Assembly (NCBI GenBank): GCA_030428385.1
Contig: JAUIDY010000004.1
Coordinates: 1-64,000 of the forward strand
Length of the DNA: 64,000 bases
Source of the DNA: Rhodothermia bacterium
GTDB taxonomy: Bacteria > Bacteroidota > Rhodothermia > Rhodothermales > JAAAOL01
Direction: 5' to 3'
Program-made: the position numbers and the translations under genes
Part shown: piece after piece, positions 1 to 7,790 of the stretch
How the letters are laid out: the number at the start of each line of letters is the position of its first letter
How positions within the stretch are numbered: position 1 is the first letter of the stretch
The notes under the pieces: generated by a model
Seen by the model: the letters and a program-made list of their open reading frames with translations, nothing else
Database searches by the model: none
What the model was told of the DNA's origin: nothing

Positions 1-352
1 ACGATGATTCAGCTAGCAATGTCCCGTTTAATGATCAATCGGCTCGCCTAATTCCTCAACAGTTTCTGACAGCACTTCGACGGTTCGTGCAGATACGAAT
101 CAAATTTGGTGGCATCCTCCAGGGAGTGCTGGTCTGTATTTGGGAATAGTCGCAGCGGATAATAGGAGCCTTTCGGAAAGACCAGTATCGAGAGGATTTA
201 GAATAACCGTCATAGAGTAGTGGAGAGGCTTGTGGCGATGAAAAAAAGGGACCTGATAGACCTGTGACCACCCCCCTCGAACCCGAACACGCCTCCCTGC
301 GTTTACCCCCGCTTCCCTGAATAACCGTTTATGATTGCAGCACCTCCGGGCC
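1..352. other. Window-edge stretch before miaB, no firm gene
   Basis: No gene here can be supported firmly. On the plus strand a frame is open from base 3 to a TAG at 147-149 (48 codons, no start inside the window). It could be the C-terminal tail of a gene cut by the window edge, but its codon use lacks the strong G/C third-position bias of nearby genes. Bases 150-352 hold no convincing open frame, repeat or hairpin and presumably contain the miaB promoter, which I could not identify. Confidence 0.3.
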
Positions 353-1801
353 ATGAACCTGATTCCCGACCTCGACCTATTGACCGATGACATCGATGCG
401 CCGAAGCTGACCACCGACGAGGCGGTGGGCACGCGGCAGGTGTACCTGGAGACGTACGGTTGCCAGATGAACGTCTCGGACTCCGAGATTGTAGCGTCGG
501 TGCTGCGCGAAAACGGCTTTGGCCTCACGCACGACGCCGACCACGCCGATGTGGTGCTGCTCAACACCTGCGCCATCCGCGAGAACGCCGAGCAGAAGGT
601 GCGCCATCGCCTCAGCCATTTCCGCGCCGCCAAAACCAAACACGGGCGCGACCTCAAGATCGGGGTGTTGGGCTGCATGGCCGAGCGCCTGCGTGAGAAG
701 CTGCTGGATCAGGAAAAGCTGGTGGACCTCGTCGTCGGCCCCGACGCCTACCGCGACCTGCCTCGCCTGCTCCATGAGACCGACGAAACCGGGCAGGCCG
801 CCGTCAACGTGCTGCTGAGTCGCGAAGAAACCTACGCCGACATCGCGCCGGTGCGCTACGACACCAACGGCGTCAGCGCCTTCGTGTCCATCATGCGCGG
901 GTGCGACAACATGTGCGCGTTCTGCGTGGTGCCGTTTACGCGGGGCCGCGAGCGCAGCCGTCCGGTGACCAGCATCCTTTCTGAAGTCAGCCAACTCGTC
1001 GAACACGGCTACAAAGAAGTGACGGTGCTGGGCCAGAACGTCAACTCGTACCGCGTGGAGCACGACGGCACAGCGGTCGACTTCGCCGAACTTTTGTACC
1101 GCATCAGCCTGATTTCGCCGGAACTGCGCATTCGCTACTCCACGAGCCACCCGAAAGACTGCTCCGACGACCTGCTGCGCGTGCACGCCGAGCGGCATAA
1201 CGTGTGCAACTACATCCACCTGCCCGTGCAGCACGGCAACACCGACGTGCTGCAGCGCATGCGCCGGACGTACACCCGCGACGAATACCTCGACCTCATC
1301 GACCGGGCGCGGACGATCTGCCCCGGCATCAGCTTTTCGACCGACATCATCGCGGGTTTCTGCGGCGAGACGGAGGACGAGCACCAAGACACGCTCTCGC
1401 TCCTTGAGCACGTCGGCTACGACCATGCCTACATGTTTATGTACAGCGAGCGCCCCGACACCTACGCCGCCCGCAAGTACACGGACGACGTGCCCGAGGC
1501 CATCAAAAAGCGCCGACTTACCGAGATCATCCAACTCCAAACCGGGATCGCCCGTGCCCGCAACGAGGCCGAGATCGGACAGGAGCACACCGTGTTGGTG
1601 GAAGGCACCTCGAAGCGCAGCGACGCACAGCTGTACGGGCGCACCGACACGAACAAAGTGGTGGTGTTCGACCGGAAGGACTTCATAAAAGGCGACTACG
1701 TCAACGTTCGTATCACCGACTGCACCTCCGCCACGCTGATCGGCACGCCGCTGGGCAAAACGACGCTCGAAACCGAGGCGGGGCGGCTGGTGGTGGCGTA
1801 A
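353..1801 (+). CDS. miaB: tRNA-2-methylthio-N6-dimethylallyladenosine synthase MiaB
   Basis: Radical-SAM methylthiotransferase that converts i6A37 of tRNA to ms2i6A37, in the cytoplasm. From the ATG at 353 the protein has 482 residues, normal for MiaB. The N-terminal cluster-binding domain shows Cys37 (in YGCQMN), Cys73 (LLNTCAIRE) and Cys108 (GCMAE). The radical-SAM motif CxxxCxxC is Cys184, Cys188 and Cys191. A TRAM-like RNA-binding region closes the protein. A TTG at 335 is in frame, but the ATG fits the family start better. miaB followed some distance downstream by a sigma-54 activator and lptE is a gene order I know from Bacteroidota. Confidence 0.96.
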   Translation: MNLIPDLDLLTDDIDAPKLTTDEAVGTRQVYLETYGCQMNVSDSEIVASVLRENGFGLTHDADHADVVLLNTCAIRENAEQKVRHRLSHFRAAKTKHGRDLKIGVLGCMAERLREKLLDQEKLVDLVVGPDAYRDLPRLLHETDETGQAAVNVLLSREETYADIAPVRYDTNGVSAFVSIMRGCDNMCAFCVVPFTRGRERSRPVTSILSEVSQLVEHGYKEVTVLGQNVNSYRVEHDGTAVDFAELLYRISLISPELRIRYSTSHPKDCSDDLLRVHAERHNVCNYIHLPVQHGNTDVLQRMRRTYTRDEYLDLIDRARTICPGISFSTDIIAGFCGETEDEHQDTLSLLEHVGYDHAYMFMYSERPDTYAARKYTDDVPEAIKKRRLTEIIQLQTGIARARNEAEIGQEHTVLVEGTSKRSDAQLYGRTDTNKVVVFDRKDFIKGDYVNVRITDCTSATLIGTPLGKTTLETEAGRLVVA

Positions 1802-1824
1802 TCCATCGAACTAATACCGTTGTT

Positions 1825-2379
1825 ATGAGGAATCTCTTTCGTTTGCTGGTGTTGCTCGTTGTTGTGGCGTTCGGCGCGGGGTGCGATTCGTCCGGTGATG
1901 ATTTTAACATCGAAGATTACTTGGGCACGTATGAGGGCACGCTGACCGTAGCGGGGTTTCCCATCGGCACGATCACGCATACATTTACGGCTGATTTGGA
2001 CGCCGGAACGGTGACGCTGACGGTGGAGCAAGACGGCCTTTTGGTGGGAGAGCTGCCAGGCGACGGCGAACTCCCCGAAGACCTCCCAACAGATGTAACG
2101 GGCACCTTCAATGCAGGTGGGATGGTGTTTGACCAGAGCATCCCGGAACTTGGCACCGTTAGCATCCTGACCGTGGATGCCGAAGAAAACGTCACGGGCG
2201 AGTTTGTGCTGGGCAGCTTCGATAACCCCTTGACCGCGGAGGTGGTGGGCACCCTCACGCCTGAAAATTTCGACCTCGAATTAACCTTCCGCATCCCCGA
2301 CGCCTTCGCCACCGAAGACTTCCCCGCCGGTACCGAAATCCTCGTGCTGCAATTTGCCGAGCGGGTGGGGGCGCAATAG
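1825..2379 (+). CDS. Putative secreted lipoprotein, unknown function
   Basis: 184 residues. An N-terminal hydrophobic stretch ends in a lipobox (AFGAGC, Cys near residue 20) followed by an acidic, flexible DSSGDDFN segment, so it is predicted to be lipidated and exported. The rest is rich in beta-type residues (alternating Thr/Val/Gly) and resembles no enzyme I recognise. It starts 23 bp after miaB on the same strand and may be co-transcribed. Function unknown. Confidence 0.75.
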   Translation: MRNLFRLLVLLVVVAFGAGCDSSGDDFNIEDYLGTYEGTLTVAGFPIGTITHTFTADLDAGTVTLTVEQDGLLVGELPGDGELPEDLPTDVTGTFNAGGMVFDQSIPELGTVSILTVDAEENVTGEFVLGSFDNPLTAEVVGTLTPENFDLELTFRIPDAFATEDFPAGTEILVLQFAERVGAQ

Positions 2380-2402
2380 ATCGGTGCTTTACGTTTGCAT
2401 CC

Positions 2403-2747
2403 ATGTCTCGTTTGAAGATCTTAAAGCCAGGGTTCGATACGGCTGACGCCGAATATCCAAGCCTTGAATTAAGAAACGGAAGCCTCACGTTAACTTTTCT
2501 CGATTGGCGTGAGCAGACACAGCGGGTTCGGTTTGATGAAGTGGTTGCGATGAAGTGGCAAGAGGTTGAAGACTTGCAAGAAGGAGAGCCGTATGATGGG
2601 ACCTGCGAACTACTTGATTCTCAGTGGCTCGCGCGTCACCTTGAGGAAGGAATCATTGCCCCCTTGTCTGGGCACCGCCACTTGTGCTTAAATTTTAACG
2701 CTTGTGGCAAGTTGGAAGTGATTTGTACAGGCTTTTACATCGAGTAA
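2403..2747 (+). CDS. Small conserved hypothetical protein, possibly YxiG-like
   Basis: 114 residues, no signal peptide or membrane segment, so predicted cytosolic. The C-terminal half (LLDSQWLARHLEEG, then HLCLNFNACGKLEV) recalls small YxiG-like proteins, some of which sit in toxin-immunity islands. That resemblance is from memory and unverified. Base composition is visibly less GC-rich than in the flanking genes, a weak hint of recent acquisition. No toxin gene is adjacent. There is no clear ribosome binding site, as is common in this phylum. Confidence 0.6.
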   Translation: MSRLKILKPGFDTADAEYPSLELRNGSLTLTFLDWREQTQRVRFDEVVAMKWQEVEDLQEGEPYDGTCELLDSQWLARHLEEGIIAPLSGHRHLCLNFNACGKLEVICTGFYIE

Positions 2748-2809
2748 TCAATAAAGTCGTTATTTCGACATAGCGTGGACAATATGAAATGGTATATCCA
2801 TGCTAACGT

Positions 2810-2913
2810 GTCATCGCGAGGAGCCCACGGCGACGTGGCGATCTCACCCCGTGGGTATTGCCACCAAGGATCGGGGTGAGATCACCACAGGATCTACGAT
2901 CCTTCGTGATGAC
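2810..2913. repeat. Dispersed palindromic element, full copy A
   Basis: A 104-bp element bounded by GTCATCGCGAGG on the left and the inverted TTCGTGATGAC on the right. The inner arms GATCTCACCCC and GGGGTGAGATC are inverted copies of each other. The right arm holds a small stem AGGATC/GATCCT. The same arrangement is found at 11294-11397 and 32446-32553, with left halves alone at 13060-13101 and 20035-20074. Confidence 0.85.
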
Positions 2914-2951
2914 AAGGACGGAACGTATCCAACTTTTTGAACAAAACCATT

Positions 2952-3353
2952 ATGGCTACCACCACCAACCTCAACGCCCGCACCCTCGGCATCCTGCGCC
3001 TCGCCTTGCTGATGGGCGTCCTTGTGATGGGTGGCATCTGCTGGTACCTTGGCACTAGCGGTCAGATTGCTGACCCTGCGGCGGAAGATCTGGGCGGCAT
3101 GTTTCAGGTCATCTTTGTGGTTCTGCTTGTGGGGCAGGGGGCGGCCTTGTTCTTCATCAAGAAGCGGTGGGAGGCGATGGACACGCTGGCTAAAAAAGCC
3201 CCGCTCAACATCGTCGGCTGGGCGCTGGGCGAGAGCCTGGCCCTGCTGGGGGCCGTCGCCATGCTGCTCACGGGCGGTACGCTGTTGTACCTCGGCGGCC
3301 TGCTCTTTTTTGCGCTCGCGTGGATCATGTTTCCCATTCCGGCAGACGACTGA
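2952..3353 (+). CDS. Small four-helix integral membrane protein, unknown function
   Basis: 133 residues from the ATG at 2952 (an in-frame TTG lies 15 bp upstream). Four hydrophobic segments fill most of it, at about residues 13-33, 47-68, 82-103 and 106-127, joined by short loops; one loop carries KKRWEAMD. It should sit in the inner membrane with both ends on the same side. No catalytic motif is visible and no family is recognised. It lies alone between a dispersed palindromic element and the DinB-like gene. Confidence 0.7.
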   Translation: MATTTNLNARTLGILRLALLMGVLVMGGICWYLGTSGQIADPAAEDLGGMFQVIFVVLLVGQGAALFFIKKRWEAMDTLAKKAPLNIVGWALGESLALLGAVAMLLTGGTLLYLGGLLFFALAWIMFPIPADD

Positions 3354-3457
3354 CCGGGCGGCCCGTGCAAAGAAACTTCGAAGCCAGTTGCGAGGCGTAA
3401 CTTGCCCTTGTGCGGTGCGCACAACGATTACCCCGTTCCACCACTGTGCGTCTTGTT

Positions 3458-4039
3458 ATGCCCTCTTCCGACCCCGACGTTTCCCTCCGGCATCCACATC
3501 TGCAAGACCTGCGTGCCAGCCTGAACATCGTCACCACCGCTGCCGAGCGCTTTCGGAGCACCTTTTCCGACGAACAGCTTCGGTGGCAGCCGTCGCCCGA
3601 TGCCTGGGGGACTGCGGCCTGCTTCGACCACCTGTACGTGACGGGCGAACTCTATTATCCGCGTATTCAGGAAGCCATCAGACGGGCCAAGACCAACGCG
3701 GAGGAGCCGTATCGCCCGTCTTTCTTCGCGCGCAAGTTCATCGACGCCCTGCGGCCCGGCTCCACGCGGCGGCTGCGGACGCTTCGCATCTTTCGTCCCG
3801 AGCAGGCCCCGACCGATGCCCCCGCCCTCGACCGCTTCCTCGCACAACAGCGCGAACTGGCGGGGCTGCTGCAGCAGGCGGATGCGGTGAACCTCAACTC
3901 GGGCACGTTTGCCTCCCCCGCAACGCGGCTCGTTCGGTTTACGATAGGCGCGGCGCTGACGATGCTCATCACCCACCAACAGCGGCACCTCGCCCAGGCC
4001 CAGCGCGTGCAACAAGCGCCGGGGTTTCCTGCCTCCTGA
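3458..4039 (+). CDS. DinB superfamily protein (DinB_2-like)
   Basis: 193 residues from the ATG at 3458; an earlier in-frame start at 3410 would add 16 residues unlike the family. The four-helix-bundle DinB fold is suggested by the early FDHLY segment and the late motif HQQRHLAQAQRV, where the histidines are the usual divalent-metal ligands. Relatives include thiol-dependent transferases (bacillithiol or mycothiol type) and many proteins of unknown function, so no substrate can be named. Cytosolic. Confidence 0.8.
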   Translation: MPSSDPDVSLRHPHLQDLRASLNIVTTAAERFRSTFSDEQLRWQPSPDAWGTAACFDHLYVTGELYYPRIQEAIRRAKTNAEEPYRPSFFARKFIDALRPGSTRRLRTLRIFRPEQAPTDAPALDRFLAQQRELAGLLQQADAVNLNSGTFASPATRLVRFTIGAALTMLITHQQRHLAQAQRVQQAPGFPAS

Positions 4040-4367
4040 CATCGTGTGCCCGCAGCGGCTGGGTGGCACGCGAGGCGTTGCGCTTTGGGAGGAGCCTCCA
4101 TTTTTGCCGTGGAAGGGGTCGTGTTTCCCGTCCTTGACGACAACGAATCGCGCGCCTAAAAAAATCGGGAAACGTTTTGGGGAGGCTGGCGTGTTTTCGT
4201 GCGCTTAAAGGGCATGGCGTCGTCTTGCTCTGGCAGGGCGGTTGTGGTGCTCGCTTTTCGCTGGAGGAATCACCGACGCGAGCGTAGCTCGCACATGACA
4301 ACGAGTGACGCAGGCGTGGCCTGCTGATGACACAAACGGCAATAGAATTCTCTAGGAAACAGTTTTT
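4040..4367. other. Intergenic stretch before the sigma-54 activator gene
   Basis: No coding frame is convincing over these 328 bp. It contains an 8-bp inverted repeat GTTTCCCG (4123-4130) / CGGGAAAC (4166-4173) with a 35-base loop and an A-tract between the arms. I see no clear promoter. A TGGCAC...TTGC pair near 4064-4080 has the wrong spacing for sigma-54. Confidence 0.45.
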
Positions 4368-5651
4368 ATGGATCGTGCAGCCTTACAGGAGCGGTTTGGT
4401 ATCGTTGGCAGTTCGCAGGCCCTGATGCAGGTGCTGGATCGGGTGCGGCAGGTAGCCCGGACCGACATCACCGTGCTGGTGGAAGGAGAGAGCGGCGTTG
4501 GCAAAGAACTCATCGCTCACGCCGTGCATGAACTCAGCCCCCGCAAACACGGGCCGTTTATCATCGTCAACTGCGGAGCCATTCCCGAAGGCTTGATCGA
4601 AAGCGAACTGTTCGGGGCCGAAAAAGGCGCATACACGGGCGCCACCGAGCGCCGTACGGGCTACTTCGAGGGCGCAGACAAAGGCACCATTTTTCTCGAC
4701 GAAATCGGCGAGATGCCGCTGGCAGCGCAGGTGCGGCTGCTGCGCGTGCTCGAAAGCGGGCAGTTCAGCCGCGTGGGCTCGAACCAGACGCGCACCACCG
4801 ACGCCCGTATCATCGCGGCGACGAACAAAGACCTCGGGCGCGAGGTGCAGGCCGGGCGTTTCCGCGAAGACCTCTACTACCGCCTCAGCACCGTCCGCAT
4901 CAGCCTGCCGCCGCTCCGCGAGCGCAAGGAAGACATCCTGCCGCTGTTCGAGAGCTTTGTGTTCCAGTCAGCGCAAAAATACAATTCCTCCCGCCGCACC
5001 CTCGACGCCAGCGCCCGCGACCTCGTGCGCCGGTATGCATGGCCAGGGAACGTCCGCGAACTCCGAAACGTGGCCGAACAAACCGTGGTGCTGCTGCGTG
5101 GCGAGTCGGTAAGCGCCGCCGACCTCCAACCGTTTTTGCGGGGCGTCACCGCTGGCACCGGCACCGAGTTGATGCCCATCGCCCGCACCGGTGAGGCCGA
5201 CGAGACCCGCGAGCGCGAACTGATCTACCGGGCCTTGCTGGAACTGCGTCACGAGATGCGCGACGTGAAGGAAGAAATGAGCAAGCTGGTGGAACTGATC
5301 CGGGGCGGTTTCGCGGCCCGGCCCAGCATCGAGCCCAATACACTGGCCGGGAGCAACTTTGTGGTGGTGCGCAAGCCAGAAGAAGACGAAGAAGACTACG
5401 CGTCGTATATCGAAGATGTGATTTACGAAATCGAAAACGGCGACGAGGGCGAGGACGAAGCTGATGATAGTGCCTTGCCAGACTTTATGACCAATACGCA
5501 GGCCCTGCCCACCCTCGAAGATGCCGAGCACGAACTGATTACGCGGGCGCTGAAGCAGTTTGAGGGCAACCGCCGCCAGGCCGCCAAGGCCCTCGGGATC
5601 AGCGAACGTACGCTGTATCGCAAGCTGAAGGAGATCGATGAAGAACTGTAA
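4368..5651 (+). CDS. Sigma-54-dependent Fis-family transcriptional activator
   Basis: 427 residues. There is no receiver or other N-terminal sensor domain; the AAA+ domain begins almost at once. Walker A is residues 40-46 (GESGVGK), the sigma-54-contacting loop is GAYTGA (87-92, a conservative variant of GAFTGA), and Walker B is around 106-112 (TIFLDE). The arginine-finger region YYRLS and the WPGNVREL segment are present. A strongly acidic linker (about 336-372) separates the AAA+ part from a C-terminal Fis-type helix-turn-helix ([22 protein letters not shown]). In Bacteroidota this gene type usually precedes lptE, as here. Targets are unknown. Confidence 0.93.
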   Translation: MDRAALQERFGIVGSSQALMQVLDRVRQVARTDITVLVEGESGVGKELIAHAVHELSPRKHGPFIIVNCGAIPEGLIESELFGAEKGAYTGATERRTGYFEGADKGTIFLDEIGEMPLAAQVRLLRVLESGQFSRVGSNQTRTTDARIIAATNKDLGREVQAGRFREDLYYRLSTVRISLPPLRERKEDILPLFESFVFQSAQKYNSSRRTLDASARDLVRRYAWPGNVRELRNVAEQTVVLLRGESVSAADLQPFLRGVTAGTGTELMPIARTGEADETRERELIYRALLELRHEMRDVKEEMSKLVELIRGGFAARPSIEPNTLAGSNFVVVRKPEEDEEDYASYIEDVIYEIENGDEGEDEADDSALPDFMTNTQALPTLEDAEHELITRALKQFEGNRRQAAKALGISERTLYRKLKEIDEEL

Positions 5652-5660
5652 GGGGTGGCA

Positions 5661-5666
5661 AGGAGG
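5661..5666 (+). promoter_or_regulatory. Ribosome binding site that fixes the lptE start
   Basis: A perfect AGGAGG lies 7 bases before the ATG at 5674. It is one of the few strong Shine-Dalgarno sites in the window. It supports 5674 over the earlier in-frame ATG at 5638, which overlaps the preceding gene. Confidence 0.8.
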
Positions 5667-5673
5667 AAGCGGG

Positions 5674-6189
5674 ATGAGGGAAGGGGGGCGTTTTGTAGCG
5701 CTGGTGGTGGGGTGTGCCGTGCTGTGTTCGGGGTGTGGGTACTACAGTTTTACGGGGGCGACGATACCGGCGCAGTATCAGACCATCGCCATACCGCTGG
5801 TGGAAGACCAGAGTCTGAGTCCGCTGCCTACGTTGGATGACGAGATGACGGAGCGGCTCATCGACCGGTTTGTGCGGCAGACGCGGCTCTCACTCGAAAC
5901 TGTAGAAGACGAAGCCGACCTGATCCTTTCGGCTCGCATTGAGCGGTACACCAACGCGCCGACAGCCGTCAGCGGCGACGAGCGGGCGCAGCAGAACCGC
6001 GTCACCGTGGCCGTCAACGCCCGCTACATAGACCGCAGCACCGAAGAGGCCCTGGTCGAACGCACCTTCACCAGCTTCGAGCAATACGACCCGTTGGTGG
6101 ACGGCCCCGGCGGTGAAGAAGCCGCCGCCCTCGCCGCCCTCGACAACATCGCCGACGACATTTTTACTGCCGCGACGTCCAACTGGTAG
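5674..6189 (+). CDS. lptE: LptE family LPS-assembly lipoprotein
   Basis: 171 residues from the ATG with the strong ribosome binding site. The signal sequence ends in a lipobox (VLCSGCGYYSFTG), and the CGYYSFTG start of the mature protein is typical of the Bacteroidota LptE/LptE-like family. LptE plugs the LptD barrel and helps insert lipopolysaccharide in the outer membrane. It follows the sigma-54 activator by 22 bp, the expected neighbour. The protein is short and poorly conserved outside the N-terminus, so the assignment rests on lipobox, length and context together. Confidence 0.85.
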   Translation: MREGGRFVALVVGCAVLCSGCGYYSFTGATIPAQYQTIAIPLVEDQSLSPLPTLDDEMTERLIDRFVRQTRLSLETVEDEADLILSARIERYTNAPTAVSGDERAQQNRVTVAVNARYIDRSTEEALVERTFTSFEQYDPLVDGPGGEEAAALAALDNIADDIFTAATSNW

Positions 6190-6353
6190 CCGTTGGGTGG
6201 TTTGTAGCTTCCCTGAGGTTGTCTCCAAGGTTGCCTTGCGAAGGAAGCCAGCGATGGCTAGTTTCTGGCCTTCTGCGGAGTACACCGGATCACCCATCCA
6301 GTGCATCATCTCCTGCGATGCAGACGTTTGTGTAAGGGCTTGATTTCAGCGGT

Positions 6354-7358
6354 ATGGATATTTCGGTCGTGATCCCGGTGCATCAGGGAGGACGTGCGTT
6401 TGAGCAATGCCTCGAAGGGCTGGCACAAACGTTGGGCCGTCCCGCTGAGATCATCGTGGTGCCCGATGGCGAAACCGATGGCGTCTGGCGCAAGGCCGAG
6501 GCGTACGGCGCCCAGGCACTAGAACCGACGCCCGTTGCCCAAGGCCCCGCCCATGCCCGCAACCGGGGTGCCCGTGTCGCCCAGGGCGAATTTCTTTTTT
6601 TTGTGGATGCCGACGTAGTGGTGCACCCGAACGTGTTTGAGGAGATGGAGGCCGCCTTTGCAGCGGATCCGTCGCTGGATGCCCTGATTGGCTCGTACGA
6701 TGATGCGCCTGCCGCCCCCGATTTCTTCTCGCAGTACCGCAACCTGCTGCACCATTATGTTCACCAGCAGGGCCAAGAGGAGGCGTTTACGTTTTGGGGC
6801 GCGTGTGGCGTCGTGCGCCGCGCCGCGTTCTGGGACGTGGGTGGGTTTGATGCGGCCCGCTTCCCGAAGCCATCGGTGGAAGACATTGACCTCGGGTATC
6901 GCCTCAAGGCGGCAGGGTACCGGCTTGGTTTGCGCAAGACGCTGCTGGTCAAGCACCTGAAACGGTGGACGCTGGCCTCCATCGTGCGCACCGATGTCTT
7001 TCAGCGGGCGCTTCCGTGGACGGCGCTCTTGCTGGCCTCACCAAACGACGAAAAAGACCTGAACCTCGACACCCGAAGTCGAACCAGCGTGGCAACGATG
7101 GGCGTGCTGCTGCTGGCGCTGGCAGGAGCGTTTTTTGTGCCAGTGCTTGGGATATTGGCAGGCGTGGCGGCGGTGCTGCTGCTCGTCCTTAATGCCGCCC
7201 TGTACCGATTCTTTTGGAAGAAACGCGGTTTTCTGTTTATGCTGGGCGCGATTGCATGCCACGGGCTGTATTTTCTCTACGGCGGAGCCGCGTTTGTTGC
7301 CGGATGGCTTCAGTATCACCTGGGCCGCCGCGCGCCCGAAACCCCTGTGCCTGCCTGA
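6354..7358 (+). CDS. Family 2 glycosyltransferase with C-terminal membrane segments
   Basis: 334 residues. The GT-A fold opens with MDISVVIPVHQGG and carries the metal-binding Asp-Ala-Asp at 85-87 (FFVDADVVV). An ED box (KPSVEDIDLGYRL) lies near residue 180, as in inverting GT2 enzymes. The last 90 or so residues form two to three hydrophobic helices, placing the enzyme on the inner membrane. It probably moves a sugar from an activated donor to a lipid carrier. The gene leads a cluster of four with an FAD oxidoreductase and two small membrane proteins. Confidence 0.9.
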   Translation: MDISVVIPVHQGGRAFEQCLEGLAQTLGRPAEIIVVPDGETDGVWRKAEAYGAQALEPTPVAQGPAHARNRGARVAQGEFLFFVDADVVVHPNVFEEMEAAFAADPSLDALIGSYDDAPAAPDFFSQYRNLLHHYVHQQGQEEAFTFWGACGVVRRAAFWDVGGFDAARFPKPSVEDIDLGYRLKAAGYRLGLRKTLLVKHLKRWTLASIVRTDVFQRALPWTALLLASPNDEKDLNLDTRSRTSVATMGVLLLALAGAFFVPVLGILAGVAAVLLLVLNAALYRFFWKKRGFLFMLGAIACHGLYFLYGGAAFVAGWLQYHLGRRAPETPVPA

Positions 7359-7369
7359 ACTTTTTCCTT

Positions 7370-7750
7370 ATGGCGACGACGCTTTCTTCACAGGATAAGA
7401 CCGAGGCCCTGCTGGCCCGCTCCTTTGCCCGCTTCGATACCGTGGCGCTGGGCGTGGGGTGCGGCGCGGCGCTGGGGCTGTTTCTTTTTCTGATTACGGC
7501 CCGCGTGGTGCTGAGTGGCGCGGTGATTGTCAACTTGGGCTTGCTGGCGAACTATTTCCCCGGCTACGAAATCTCCTGGCTCGGAAGCCTAGAAGGGCTG
7601 CTCTATGGCTTCGGGGTGGGATTTGTAGGCGGGTGGCTGTTTGCCTTCCTGCACAACACCGCCATCGCGTTGTTTCTGTACTATTTGCGGTTTAAGGTGC
7701 AGCTTTTCTCCATTACCGACTACGTGGACATCGACCATGCCCGCCCCTGA
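7370..7750 (+). CDS. Small membrane protein, paralogue of the product at 9353-9706
   Basis: 126 residues from the ATG 11 bp after the glycosyltransferase; longer in-frame starts overlap that gene and look spurious. Two hydrophobic segments are predicted (about 25-50 and 70-105). The second region, NYFPGYEISWLGSLEGLLYGFGVGF followed by GGWL and HN, closely matches HFFPGYTVTWGGSFLGGFYGF, GGWL and YN in the second paralogue beyond the oxidoreductase. The short spacing implies one operon. I know no function for this family. Confidence 0.75.
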   Translation: MATTLSSQDKTEALLARSFARFDTVALGVGCGAALGLFLFLITARVVLSGAVIVNLGLLANYFPGYEISWLGSLEGLLYGFGVGFVGGWLFAFLHNTAIALFLYYLRFKVQLFSITDYVDIDHARP

Positions 7751-7790
7751 TCCCATGCCATTTTTTACCTGGGGGTGGATTTAGCAGCCT

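Noticed and set aside
377-1588. Long open frame (403 codons) antisense to miaB
   Set aside because: It lies opposite a clearly coding gene; GC-rich codon bias keeps the opposite frame open. The His/Val/Gln-rich translation resembles no protein family. The same holds for antisense frames at 7866-9314, 35062-36333, 40222-41745, 46910-48364 and 61134-62081.
4064-4080. Sigma-54-like TGGCAC...TTGC upstream of the sigma-54 activator
   Set aside because: The GG and GC elements are 13 bases apart; sigma-54 promoters need 10, and the fit elsewhere is poor.
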